From Shiella aurantiaca (GTDB taxonomy: Bacteria; Bacteroidota; Bacteroidia; Cytophagales; Cyclobacteriaceae), in contig JAUHJS010000006.1 of NCBI GenBank assembly GCA_030412945.1, positions 124,001 through 188,000 on the forward strand: a DNA stretch of 64,000 nucleotides. The letters run 5' to 3'. Position numbers and translations under genes: made by a program. The notes under the pieces were generated by a model that worked only from the letters and a program-made list of their open reading frames with translations, did no database searches and was not told the DNA's origin. This document shows, in pieces, positions 1 through 8,723 of this stretch (its first letter is position 1; each line of letters starts with the position of its first letter).

Positions 1-1506
1 AATGAACATTACCTTAGACAAGTCATATTCTACCTCTAGGTAATTATCTACAAAGGCATTGTTTTGCTCGGGATCTAACACTTCCAGCATAGCGGAAGCA
101 GGATCGCCTCGGAAATCAGAACTTAGTTTATCGATTTCATCCAGAATAAATACCGGATTTGAAGCACCCGATTTTTTGATGTTTTGAATCAGTTTGCCCG
201 GCATGGCGCCAATATAGGTTTTGCGGTGCCCGCGGATTTCCGCTTCATCATGCACGCCCCCTAGGGACATACGCACGTACTTACGCCCTAAAGCCTTGGC
301 TATGGAACGCCCAAGTGAAGTTTTCCCCACCCCAGGAGGGCCATATAGGCACAGAATAGGGCCTTTCAGGTCTTTTTTCAATTTCAATACCGCAAGGTAT
401 TCAATGATACGGTTCTTCACCTTTTCCATACCGGAATGGTCTTGATCCAATATCTTCTGCGCCCTTTTCAGGTCGAAATTATCTTCTGTATTCTCGTTCC
501 AAGGCAAATCCACCATCAGCTCCACGTAGTTGAGCGTAATGGGATATTCCGGTGCCTGCGGATTCATGCGCATGACCTTATCGAGCTCTTTGTTGAAATG
601 AGCGGCAATATTTTTGGGCCACTTTTTCTTAGCACCCTTGGCGCGAAGCGTTTCTACTTCCTTATCAGGGCCTTCGTAGCCTAGCTCATCCTGAAGTACT
701 TTAATTTGCTGACGCAGGTAATAATCGCGCTGCTGCTGGTCGATATCAATATGAACTTTTTTCTGAATTTCCACTTTCAACTCCAGCATCTGGATTTCCT
801 TCATCAAATGCTCAAGCAATACCGTGGCCCTTTGCATACCATCATTGATTTCCAATAATTTTTGCTTCTCAGCCACCTCAGCATTGAGGTTGGAAGAAAG
901 GAAATGCGTAAGGAAACTCGGACTATCGATATTATCAATAGCTACCTGCGCCTCTTGTGGAATTTCAGGATTCAGTTTCAGGATTTTAGAGGCCGCATCT
1001 TTCATAGAGCGCACCAAAGCTTTCACCTCTTTTTCTGCCTTACTGGGAAATTTCTCACTCAGCAACTTGATTTTGGCTGTGATAAAAGGCTCCTCCTGCA
1101 AATACGACTCAATTTCGAAGCGCTTGCGCCCTTGAATGATGATAGTGGTATTGCCATCGGGCAACACCAGCATTTTAATAATCTTGGCTACGGTTCCTAC
1201 TTTGTAGATATCATCCGGCCCCGGCTCTTCGTTGGTATTGTGCTGCGCTAGTACGCCCAAAAGCTTGTCGCCTTTATACACTTTTTTGACCAAGCGTATG
1301 GATTTTTGGCGTGATACCGTGATGGGCATCACCACACCGGGAAACAAAACGGTATTTTTTATTGGTAGGATGGGAATCTCTTCCGGAAAGGGTTCTTTCT
1401 TCGCTTCTTCCTCATGATCAGGGGCTATCAACTGAATAAGGTCATCGGAATTTTCCTCGTCACCTAGGATAATATGATTGAAATAAGGCTTTGTATTTCT
1501 GTCCAT
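1..1506 (-). CDS. lon: Lon ATP-dependent protease, N-terminal part (truncated by window edge)
   Basis: Only the first ~502 residues are present; the gene runs off the left edge. Lon is a cytoplasmic AAA+ serine protease that degrades misfolded and regulatory proteins. The sequence shows the N-terminal substrate-binding (LON) domain beginning around LPIKNTVLFPG, a coiled middle region, then the AAA+ module with Walker A GPPGVGKTS and Walker B FILDEID. The catalytic Ser-Lys protease domain is outside the window. The start chosen is the ATG at 1504-1506 (MDRNTKPYF); an in-frame ATG nine codons upstream (1531-1533) is possible. It is divergent from the PorE-like gene. Confidence 0.96.
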   Translation of the reverse strand, partial: MDRNTKPYFNHIILGDEENSDDLIQLIAPDHEEEAKKEPFPEEIPILPIKNTVLFPGVVMPITVSRQKSIRLVKKVYKGDKLLGVLAQHNTNEEPGPDDIYKVGTVAKIIKMLVLPDGNTTIIIQGRKRFEIESYLQEEPFITAKIKLLSEKFPSKAEKEVKALVRSMKDAASKILKLNPEIPQEAQVAIDNIDSPSFLTHFLSSNLNAEVAEKQKLLEINDGMQRATVLLEHLMKEIQMLELKVEIQKKVHIDIDQQQRDYYLRQQIKVLQDELGYEGPDKEVETLRAKGAKKKWPKNIAAHFNKELDKVMRMNPQAPEYPITLNYVELMVDLPWNENTEDNFDLKRAQKILDQDHSGMEKVKNRIIEYLAVLKLKKDLKGPILCLYGPPGVGKTSLGRSIAKALGRKYVRMSLGGVHDEAEIRGHRKTYIGAMPGKLIQNIKKSGASNPVFILDEIDKLSSDFRGDPASAMLEVLDPEQNNAFVDNYLEVEYDLSKVMFI

Positions 1507-1590
1507 AAATTTTGCAATGCCATATTGGCACATTATTACAACAATATCAATACTTCACTAATCGAATTCTATAAGGTTCAAGCCCCATGC

Positions 1591-1598
1591 CAAATCTA
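1591..1598 (-). promoter_or_regulatory. Possible -7 box for lon
   Basis: On the minus strand this reads TAGATTTG, matching the Bacteroidota -7 consensus TAnnTTTG, about 85 bases upstream of the lon start. No good -33 TTTG is visible at the right distance, so this is a tentative call. Confidence 0.35.
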
Positions 1599-1655
1599 TC
1601 TGAGGCTTGATTATCGCTGAAAAATCATTGATATTAGTCACGACTATCTGGGTGT

Positions 1656-3647
1656 ATGACAAATTTTACGAGTAAGTATACGTTTGCAAGAGGCTGTTTA
1701 CTCCTTTTTCTCCTTGTTTTTTTTGCGGTTTCCTCCTCCCAAGGCCAAAAAAAATCAAAGAAGGGGATTGTTATGTCTGCGCTCGATACCACTTCTTTGG
1801 AAGTGTTTTTTCCTGAGTATGAGTTCCCCAACCTAAACCGAGTACCTTATTTTCGTCATGAAAAAGACTTGGCCGAAATCAAAAAACTGGAATCAAACAA
1901 GAATTGGGAAAAATTATATCCGGCACTGAAACGCTACGTGCAGCGCTTTGGCATCCAGAATTTTTATAAAGACACCTATCTTTTGTGGAAACTGGCCAAA
2001 TTGGCAGAGATTCTTGAAAAGGAAAATGAAGCCATCTTTCTTTATAAACTTGTCATTAAGCATCATCGGGCTGATATCGACATTAGAAAGGTAGAGGCAA
2101 CTTACGATTCGCTTGCAGCCAACAAAGAAGCGCATTATGTACCGCTAGACTATTACTATGAACTGGTAGAGTACCGCAAGCAGATTGACACGCTAGTAGC
2201 GCCTCGTTCGGTGCTTACCTTAATGGATACGCTCATCAATAGCAAGCAATCGGACTATGGCCCTAGCCTAAGTTATGATAACCAGACCTTTATATTCACT
2301 TCCAAGCGAAATAAAATCCCTAAAGGAGCACAGATGGTGGAAAACGAAGACTTGTTTTTCAGCAGAAGAGTAAATGAGGTTTGGACCAAAGCGCAAATCA
2401 TGAAAGGCCTTAACAGTGCCTACAATGAAGGCTCAGCCAAAATCAGCAAGGACGGAAAAACGCTCTACCTTACCCGTTGCAATGCCAATACCTCTTACGG
2501 AAACTGCGATTTGTACACCAGCACCTTGCAGGACGACAGCACCTGGAGCGAACCCAAAAACATGGGCATCAATATCAATAGCGTGGCTTGGGACAGCCAT
2601 CCTAGCCTTTCGCCCAACGAGGACACACTCTATTTTGCCAGCGATCGCATGGGAGGATTTGGCATGTCAGACATTTACTACACCTACAAAACCGGAAATG
2701 GAGAATGGTCGCCAGCGCGCAACCTTGGCCCTGTAGTAAACACACGCAATAATGAAGTAAGCCCATTTTATCACCCCAGCTACCATGTTCTTTACTTTAG
2801 TTCCAATGGGCATAAGCCAAATTTCGGAGAGTTTGATATTTATAAATCCTTGAAAAAGGCTAATTTCTTTATGGAGCCCAAAAATATTGGCCCCTTGGTC
2901 AATGGCAAAGGAAGTGAATTTTACTTTACCATCGACTCACAAAGCAAGGATTTGTACTATTCAAAATCCAATGCCAATACCAATTACAACATGGATTTAT
3001 TTAGCTTTCCGCTGCCCATGGAAGCCCAGCCCAATGCTACTACACGGGTATCGGGTTCGCTTACTGATTCACTTACCGGAAAACCTTTTCAGGGGATTGT
3101 ATCCATTATCGACCTCGACAATGGCGTGGAAGTAGCTCCTCAATTCCTTCGCCCCGATGGCTCCTTCGAATTTGAACTGATCAATAATAACAACTACCTA
3201 TTGGTAATTCAGGGAAGTGAGTTTTTCCGAATTGAAGAAATCTTCTATCTCGATGGCGAAACCGAAATCAACCGAAAAGTGCTTCCGCTAGCCGCGAAAA
3301 TGAAGTTTGCGTCTATTGAATTTGAAAATGGCATGGCCGAACTGCTACCCGAGATGTATGGCGATTTGAACAACATCATCAACTTTCTGTTCGATAACCC
3401 CGACTTCTACCTGCGGATAGCCGGACATACCGATTCCAGCGGGGATCCTGATTTCAATATGCTGCTTTCTTCGCAGCGTGCCCGCTCAATTTATGAATAC
3501 ATAGTGGATTTGTATGGCGTGCCGGCCGATCGGGTAGAATATACAGGCTTTGGTAGCACGCGCCCCATCATAGCCGAAGAGCTGAATGATGAACACCGAA
3601 AAATCAACCGCAGGGTGGAATTCGAGATTTACCGAATAGCCGACTAA
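1656..3647 (+). CDS. PorE-like TPR/PD40/carboxypeptidase-regulatory/OmpA-family envelope protein
   Basis: 663 residues with a signal peptide (about residues 1-30, ending SSSQGQ). Domains in order: TPR-like helices (~70-150), a PD40/WD40-type beta-propeller with repeated LSPNEDTLYFASD-like blades (~205-425), a carboxypeptidase-regulatory-like beta-sandwich (~460-520), and a C-terminal OmpA peptidoglycan-binding domain (~550-660) with the conserved AGHTDSSGD and LSSQRARS motifs. This four-domain order is that of PorE, the periplasmic peptidoglycan-anchored component of the type IX secretion system; P. gingivalis PorE is a lipoprotein of similar length, but here there is no lipobox cysteine. Function as PorE is inferred, since paralogues with related architecture are common in this phylum. 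The stop overlaps the stop of the next, convergent gene. Confidence 0.85.
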   Translation: MTNFTSKYTFARGCLLLFLLVFFAVSSSQGQKKSKKGIVMSALDTTSLEVFFPEYEFPNLNRVPYFRHEKDLAEIKKLESNKNWEKLYPALKRYVQRFGIQNFYKDTYLLWKLAKLAEILEKENEAIFLYKLVIKHHRADIDIRKVEATYDSLAANKEAHYVPLDYYYELVEYRKQIDTLVAPRSVLTLMDTLINSKQSDYGPSLSYDNQTFIFTSKRNKIPKGAQMVENEDLFFSRRVNEVWTKAQIMKGLNSAYNEGSAKISKDGKTLYLTRCNANTSYGNCDLYTSTLQDDSTWSEPKNMGININSVAWDSHPSLSPNEDTLYFASDRMGGFGMSDIYYTYKTGNGEWSPARNLGPVVNTRNNEVSPFYHPSYHVLYFSSNGHKPNFGEFDIYKSLKKANFFMEPKNIGPLVNGKGSEFYFTIDSQSKDLYYSKSNANTNYNMDLFSFPLPMEAQPNATTRVSGSLTDSLTGKPFQGIVSIIDLDNGVEVAPQFLRPDGSFEFELINNNNYLLVIQGSEFFRIEEIFYLDGETEINRKVLPLAAKMKFASIEFENGMAELLPEMYGDLNNIINFLFDNPDFYLRIAGHTDSSGDPDFNMLLSSQRARSIYEYIVDLYGVPADRVEYTGFGSTRPIIAEELNDEHRKINRRVEFEIYRIAD

Positions 3648-4129
3648 GACGTTTTCATTTGCTCTACTATTTCCAATACAGCAGGGCACACCAAGGTGTT
3701 TTTGAAGGTAAGGTCTAGCAATTGGTACATCTTTTTTCTATCGGTATGCGGGTACTCCCTGCAAGCTCGTGGCCTGTCTTCGTATACCTGACACGTATTA
3801 TCTTCATTCAAAAATGTGCAAGGGGAGCTCTTCAGGACATAATCCTGATCTTCATCTACCTTTAGATAGGCATCAATAAACTGACCGGGTTTCATGCCCA
3901 AGGTTTTGGCTAAGCGGTCGATATCGCTAGGGATAAATATCGGGCTGGTAGTTTTACAACAATTGGCACAAGCAAGGCAATCGATACGCGCAAAAACCTC
4001 CTCGTGTGCCTCATGAAATCGATCATCGAGCTTGCGTGGGTTTTCCTTTTTTAGCCCTTGTAGGAATTTTTTATTCTCGGCTTTTTTGTTCTTGGCTTGT
4101 TGGGCAAACTTCTCTAAATCCATATCCAA
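3644..4129 (-). CDS. YkgJ-family cysteine-cluster protein
   Basis: 161 residues, cytoplasmic, no signal peptide. It carries the UPF0153/YkgJ cysteine pattern: CLACANCC near residue 50, then SSPCTFLNEDNTCQVYEDRP and RACREYP. Families of this type are thought to bind a metal or iron-sulfur centre; no enzymatic role is established. The start is MDMDLEKF; the second Met is an equally possible start. It is convergent with the PorE-like gene and the stop codons share bases (CTAA). Confidence 0.85.
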   Translation of the reverse strand: MDMDLEKFAQQAKNKKAENKKFLQGLKKENPRKLDDRFHEAHEEVFARIDCLACANCCKTTSPIFIPSDIDRLAKTLGMKPGQFIDAYLKVDEDQDYVLKSSPCTFLNEDNTCQVYEDRPRACREYPHTDRKKMYQLLDLTFKNTLVCPAVLEIVEQMKTS

Positions 4130-4168
4130 AAATAGTCCTTTTCATACCTTTCGCCTCTCGCAAAACAA

Positions 4169-4196
4169 AAAAAGCTCGAATCACTCCGAGCTTTTT
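4169..4196 (-). terminator. Rho-independent terminator of the dxr-rseP operon
   Basis: A 10-bp perfect stem (4169-4178 with 4187-4196) and an 8-base loop, followed on the minus strand by a run of T. It lies 20 bases past the rseP stop. Confidence 0.85.
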
Positions 4197-4216
4197 ACTA
4201 GTAGTATTATCCAATT

Positions 4217-5533
4217 TTATTGGAAAAACTTAGCAATATCATTGTAGAAGGCAAATACCATAAGACTTAGCAACAGTACCATGCCTACTTTTTGGGCATT
4301 TTCTAGGAAACGATCCGAAGGTTTACGTCCCGAAACGATTTCGTAAGTTAAAAATACCACATGTCCACCATCCAAGGCTGGAATTGGCAATAAGTTCATA
4401 AAAGCCAAGACCATAGAAAGCAAGCCCGTGATGCGCCAGAAATTGGCCCAGTCCCAAGTAGCACCAAAAATTTTCGCAATGCCAATAGGCCCGCTTAGGG
4501 ATTTAGAAGGAGAGATATCACCCGAGAACATCTTTCCAAAGGCTTTCACATTCACCCATACAATACTGAATGCCATCTCGGTACCTTTAGGCAAGGCTTC
4601 CAAAAAGCTGTATTGAATACGCGACACTTCCATTTCCATCTGAGGATAATAACCCAAGGTTCCCTCAGGAGTCACTTCCAAATTCAATGGCACTTCATTG
4701 CCTTCACGAAGTACCACTACATCGATACTCTTTCCGGCATTGCTTACGGTAAGTTCTTTGGCTTCGTGGTAATAGTTTACCGGAGTACCATTGATACGAA
4801 TCACCTTATCGCCTACTTGAAGTCCACCTTTTTCGGCATTGCTACCTTCGGCAATTTGTGCAATGGTGAAAGGATACATCGGTTCAATAAACTGGCTAAC
4901 CGCTTCTTTATCCGAAAGGCGCTCCACCATATTGGGAGGCAGCACGATATTGATTTCAGCTCCATTGCGAAGCACGGTATAATAGCTGTTGGTGCCCAGA
5001 AGCACCTCAGGACTGGTCACTTGGCTGAATTTCTCAAATTCCTGTCCGTTGATTTTAACAATTTTGTCCCCTGTTCTCAAACCGATTTCGGTAGCCAGCG
5101 GATAGGCCACGATCCCGTTTTTGTTCACCTCGTCCATAGCGATATAGCTTTCGCCATTATGGTACACCATGGCCACGAAAATGATAATACCGGTAATCAC
5201 GTTCATGATAATACCGCCCAACATCACAATCAGGCGCTGCCAAGCCGGCTTAGCACGAAACTCCCAAGGCTCAGGTTCGGCACTCAGGTTTTTGGTATCG
5301 AGCGACTCATCCACCATTCCAGTGATTTTCACAAATCCACCCAAAGGGATAGCCCCAAAGGCGTATTCAGTCTCTCCGAATTTTCTACCAATGATCTTAG
5401 GCGGAAAACCAATGTAAAATTTCTCTACGCGCATGCCAAAAGCCTTGGCAGCTAATAAATGGCCTAGTTCGTGTAGGCCTACTAAAATAGAAAGTCCCAG
5501 CAAGAGCTGGCCCGTCATCACTAATGCATCCAT
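4217..5533 (-). CDS. rseP: RseP-type site-2 membrane metalloprotease
   Basis: 438 residues. An inner-membrane zinc protease that performs regulated intramembrane proteolysis, classically of anti-sigma factors. The zinc motif HELGH sits in the first transmembrane helix (~residues 21-25) and the second metal-binding motif NLLPIPALDGGH is near the C terminus; PDZ sequences lie between (clear one around VGDKVIRINGTPV, ~230-290; another around ~135-175). The start codon overlaps the dxr stop by one base (TAATG), so the two are translationally coupled. The dxr-rseP pairing is widespread in bacteria. Confidence 0.95.
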   Translation of the reverse strand: MDALVMTGQLLLGLSILVGLHELGHLLAAKAFGMRVEKFYIGFPPKIIGRKFGETEYAFGAIPLGGFVKITGMVDESLDTKNLSAEPEPWEFRAKPAWQRLIVMLGGIIMNVITGIIIFVAMVYHNGESYIAMDEVNKNGIVAYPLATEIGLRTGDKIVKINGQEFEKFSQVTSPEVLLGTNSYYTVLRNGAEINIVLPPNMVERLSDKEAVSQFIEPMYPFTIAQIAEGSNAEKGGLQVGDKVIRINGTPVNYYHEAKELTVSNAGKSIDVVVLREGNEVPLNLEVTPEGTLGYYPQMEMEVSRIQYSFLEALPKGTEMAFSIVWVNVKAFGKMFSGDISPSKSLSGPIGIAKIFGATWDWANFWRITGLLSMVLAFMNLLPIPALDGGHVVFLTYEIVSGRKPSDRFLENAQKVGMVLLLSLMVFAFYNDIAKFFQ

Positions 5534-6690
5534 TATTTACTTAATTCAATTGCTTTTACTCGTGTTAATGCGTCAGTTGCCACATAATCCTCATACGTAG
5601 GATGGTCTATAAATGGCACTGTAGCCATACATTCGGCCACAATATCCGACATTTGTAGAAAACCTACTTTGTCTTTCAAAAATTCCGCTACCACTATTTC
5701 ATTAGCCGCGTTCAATATACAAGCCATGTTACCTTGCTTCTTCAGTGCCTCAAAGGCCAAACCTAAGTTGCGGAAAGTGTCCATATCAGGCTTCTCGAAA
5801 GTGAGCGAGGGGTAGTCCATGAAATTGAAGCGGGGAAAATCGGAACGCAAGCGCTCGGGAAATCCCATGGCAAATTGTATGGGGATACGCATATCGGGCA
5901 AGCCGAGTTGCGCTTTGATGCTTCCATCTTCAAATTGTACCAGTGAATGTATGATAGATTGGGGATGTACCACCACTTCTATTTGTTCCACTTTTAGGTT
6001 AAAAAGCCAGCGGGCTTCTATCACCTCCAAGCCTTTGTTCATCAGACTGGCCGAATCGATAGTGATTTTGGCCCCCATGTCCCAATTGGGATGCTTCAAG
6101 GCCTGTGCTTTGGTTACTGTTTCCAAAAACTTTCTGTCCTTACCGCGGAATGGCCCACCCGAAGCGGTAAGGATGATTTTTTCAATCGGATTATGAAATT
6201 CCCCCACCAAGCATTGGAAAATAGCGGAATGCTCTGAATCTACCGGATAAATATTTACGCCATGCTGCTCGGCCAATTGCGTGACAATCTCTCCAGCCAC
6301 AACCAAGGTTTCTTTATTGGCCAAAGCAATGGGCTTGCGTGCCTTAATGGCATTAATGGTCGGCAATAATCCTGCATAACCAACAAGAGCCGTAAGTACT
6401 AAGTCGATGGAATCCATCTGTACAACTTGTGCCAAACTATTCGCGCCAGAGTATACTTTAATACCTAGTTGATCGAGGGCGGCAAATACGGTATCGTACA
6501 AGGCTTCATTGCCAATTACCACCACATTGGGCCGAAATTCGGCCGCCTGTTTGATGAGCAATTCGGCATTGTTTTGCGCACTTAGCACTTCTACTTCAAA
6601 GCAATCGGGGTGAGATTTCACCACGTCCAATGCCTGTGTACCAATAGAACCTGTGGAGCCTAGGATGGCGATTCTTCTTTTATCTGTCAT
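5533..6690 (-). CDS. dxr: 1-deoxy-D-xylulose-5-phosphate reductoisomerase
   Basis: 385 residues, the usual length. It makes 2-C-methyl-D-erythritol 4-phosphate with NADPH in the non-mevalonate isoprenoid pathway. The N-terminal Rossmann motif GSTGSIGTQALDVV, the active-site region DSEHSAIFQCL, LTASGGPFRG and HPNWDMGAKITIDSASLMNKG are all present. The organism therefore uses the MEP route. It begins four bases after the stop of a small membrane-protein gene and ends overlapping rseP. Confidence 0.98.
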   Translation of the reverse strand: MTDKRRIAILGSTGSIGTQALDVVKSHPDCFEVEVLSAQNNAELLIKQAAEFRPNVVVIGNEALYDTVFAALDQLGIKVYSGANSLAQVVQMDSIDLVLTALVGYAGLLPTINAIKARKPIALANKETLVVAGEIVTQLAEQHGVNIYPVDSEHSAIFQCLVGEFHNPIEKIILTASGGPFRGKDRKFLETVTKAQALKHPNWDMGAKITIDSASLMNKGLEVIEARWLFNLKVEQIEVVVHPQSIIHSLVQFEDGSIKAQLGLPDMRIPIQFAMGFPERLRSDFPRFNFMDYPSLTFEKPDMDTFRNLGLAFEALKKQGNMACILNAANEIVVAEFLKDKVGFLQMSDIVAECMATVPFIDHPTYEDYVATDALTRVKAIELSK

Positions 6691-6694
6691 GGAT

Positions 6695-6853
6695 TCAGTC
6701 TTCTTTCTTATACCATCCGAAAAGTCGGATGAGGAAAACCACCAGATAGGAGGCCATAAAAGCCCATATCAGCGGACGGTTGTCGAGTGCTATACCCAGT
6801 AAAGAGCCTATCAATAAGGCCCAGGCCAATATATTAATTTGCTTGCGTGTCAC
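6695..6853 (-). CDS. Small two-TM membrane protein upstream of dxr
   Basis: 52 residues from a GTG start that immediately follows an in-frame TAA stop. Two hydrophobic segments (INILAWALLIGSLLGIAL and PLIWAFMASYLVVFLIRLF) are separated by a short DNR loop, and the C terminus is charged (GWYKKED). The stop lies four bases before the dxr ATG, and the purine-rich AAGAAAGAAG at its 3' end would serve as ribosome binding region for dxr. Too short for routine gene calling, but spacing, hydrophobic pattern and lack of internal stops support it. Function unknown. Confidence 0.65.
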   Translation of the reverse strand: MTRKQINILAWALLIGSLLGIALDNRPLIWAFMASYLVVFLIRLFGWYKKED

Positions 6854-7223
6854 TTAACCGAATGGTGAGGAATTTGTTAGCGGATAGATTATTTGCACAA
6901 TGAATCAAATACCGTTTATTGTGCCGAGGGTAGCCTTGAGTATATAGTGTCATTCTTCCTTAAATAAAAATACAAGTGGCTATTGATAGGCCACAAGCAA
7001 TAGCAATTAATCACCGAATAAAGGCAAAATTAAAATGCATTCAAAGGTCGTACAATCTATGTTTTAAACCAATCAATGCAAAAGGTATTCCATCTATCGA
7101 AAGAAAATACACAAGTTTTTGTCCCACCCTTACTCCTGTTAAAGGATGTTAATTCGGAGAACTTTTCATTCCGTATACCGTTGTTTTTATAGTAATTTAG
7201 TCTATCAATTACCTTTAATGTGT
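6854..7223. other. 370-bp intergenic region between dxr operon and degQ
   Basis: No gene is supported here. It must hold the divergent promoters for the minus-strand dxr operon and the plus-strand protease. Two imperfect hairpins are visible: GCACAATGAA (6895-6904) with TTTATTGTGC (6915-6924), and GTGGCTA with TAGGCCAC around 6976-6994. No sequence matches the full Bacteroidota promoter consensus convincingly. Confidence 0.5.
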
Positions 7224-8684
7224 ATGAAACAGAATAGTAAGCTATTTTTCTTGAGTGTACTAGGAGGCCTATTGGGCGCCTACTTGTTTGGACTTATCCA
7301 AAAAAATCCATCCGCTACCCAGCCAGAAACCTCTCCTTCTTTTTCTTCACATCCTATAAGCGAGCCTGCACCCGCCTATCATCCACCTGTGCAACAGGTA
7401 ACCCGCTCGGTAACCAGCATTCCGCAGGGCATTGATTTCGTGGAAGCATCCGAGAACAGCACCTCCTCGGTGGTCTTTATCAAGTCGACTAGCGAATATG
7501 ATTTCAACCGAAGAAGCTGGTTTGATTATTTCTTTGAAGGCGGCCCTATTCAGGCCATGAGTAGTGGTTCGGGTGTTATCTACCGAGAGGATGGCTATAT
7601 CATTACCAACAACCACGTAATTGAGAACGCCTCCGAGATTGATGTAATCCATGAGAAAACTACTTATCGAGCCAAACTCATCGGCACTGACCCAAGTACG
7701 GACATGGCTATTTTGAAGATAGAAGCACAGAATCTTCCCAAAATCACTCTAGGTTCCTCCAAAAACCTAAAAGTAGGCGAATGGGTATTGGCTGTGGGTA
7801 ATCCATTCAACCTTACCTCTACCGTTACAGCGGGTATCGTAAGTGCCAAAGGGCGTGAAATCAACATCATGAAGAGCAAGTTCCCTATTGAATCGTTCAT
7901 CCAGACCGATGCGGCCATCAACCCCGGAAACAGTGGAGGCGCTTTGGTGAACAGTAAAGGCGAACTAGTAGGTATCAATACGGCCATTTTATCACAAACA
8001 GGCTCTTACACCGGCTATGGGTTTGCCGTACCGATTGATATTGTGCGCAAAGTAGCTGATGATATTATTAAATACGGTATTGTTCAAAAAGCCTTTACCG
8101 GAGCTGATGTGATGGATCTTACATCAGAAAATGCTAAAAGCCTTGGGGTGAAAGACCTAAAGGGCGTGGTAGTAAGCTACATCCAAAAAGATGGTGCGGC
8201 CGATAAAGCCGGAATTCAGAAAGGCGATATTATCCTGCGTATCAATGATGAACCCATTAATGCGAGAAGCGCCTTTGAAGAGGCTTTGAGTTACCATTCG
8301 CCCGGTGACCGCATACGAGTAACTTTTACCCGTGGAGACAAACCGATGGAGGCTACCTTGGCCCTCACCAACAGCGAGGGAACCATGACCCTGACCAAAA
8401 AGGAGATTTTTACTTCAGAAACCTTGGGAGCTGATTTTGAATCGGTGCCGAAGGTAGAGCGCGACCTGATGAAAATCGAATCGGGAGTGCGCGTGGCAAA
8501 AATCCGAAGTGGTTTTATCCAACGATTGGGTATACAAGAAGGCTTTATTGTGACCTATATCAACAAATCGCCCATTACCAGTCCTCAGCAATTGGCCAAA
8601 GTATTGGAAGAAAGTAAGGGAAGAGTAATTATTGAAGGAATCAGCAAACGAGGAGAAAGAGGATATTATAGTTTTTACTTCTAA
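7224..8684 (+). CDS. degQ: HtrA/Deg-family periplasmic serine protease
   Basis: 486 residues from the ATG at 7224 (MKQNSKLFFLSVLGG), which places an N-terminal signal/anchor helix directly at the start; a longer reading from 7146 would put a non-hydrophobic leader ahead of it. The trypsin-like domain has the full triad: His131 (TNNHVIENA), Asp160 (STDMAIL) and Ser237 (GNSGGALV). Two PDZ domains follow (~305-385 and ~400-486). Role: envelope protein quality control. Preferred symbol uncertain between degP, degQ and htrA. Confidence 0.95.
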   Translation: MKQNSKLFFLSVLGGLLGAYLFGLIQKNPSATQPETSPSFSSHPISEPAPAYHPPVQQVTRSVTSIPQGIDFVEASENSTSSVVFIKSTSEYDFNRRSWFDYFFEGGPIQAMSSGSGVIYREDGYIITNNHVIENASEIDVIHEKTTYRAKLIGTDPSTDMAILKIEAQNLPKITLGSSKNLKVGEWVLAVGNPFNLTSTVTAGIVSAKGREINIMKSKFPIESFIQTDAAINPGNSGGALVNSKGELVGINTAILSQTGSYTGYGFAVPIDIVRKVADDIIKYGIVQKAFTGADVMDLTSENAKSLGVKDLKGVVVSYIQKDGAADKAGIQKGDIILRINDEPINARSAFEEALSYHSPGDRIRVTFTRGDKPMEATLALTNSEGTMTLTKKEIFTSETLGADFESVPKVERDLMKIESGVRVAKIRSGFIQRLGIQEGFIVTYINKSPITSPQQLAKVLEESKGRVIIEGISKRGERGYYSFYF

Positions 8685-8692
8685 AAACTATA

Positions 8693-8720
8693 AAAAAGGA
8701 AACCAATTGGTTTCCTTTTT
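8693..8720. terminator. Bidirectional terminator between degQ and dnaA
   Basis: A perfect 28-base palindrome: AAAAAGGAAACC, AATT, GGTTTCCTTTTT. It sits between two convergent genes and gives a T tract in both directions. Confidence 0.9.
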
Positions 8721-8723
8721 GCT

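Noticed and set aside
4613-5455. 280-codon open frame on the plus strand
   Set aside because: It is antisense to rseP, whose protein is clearly conserved; the translated product has no recognisable domain.
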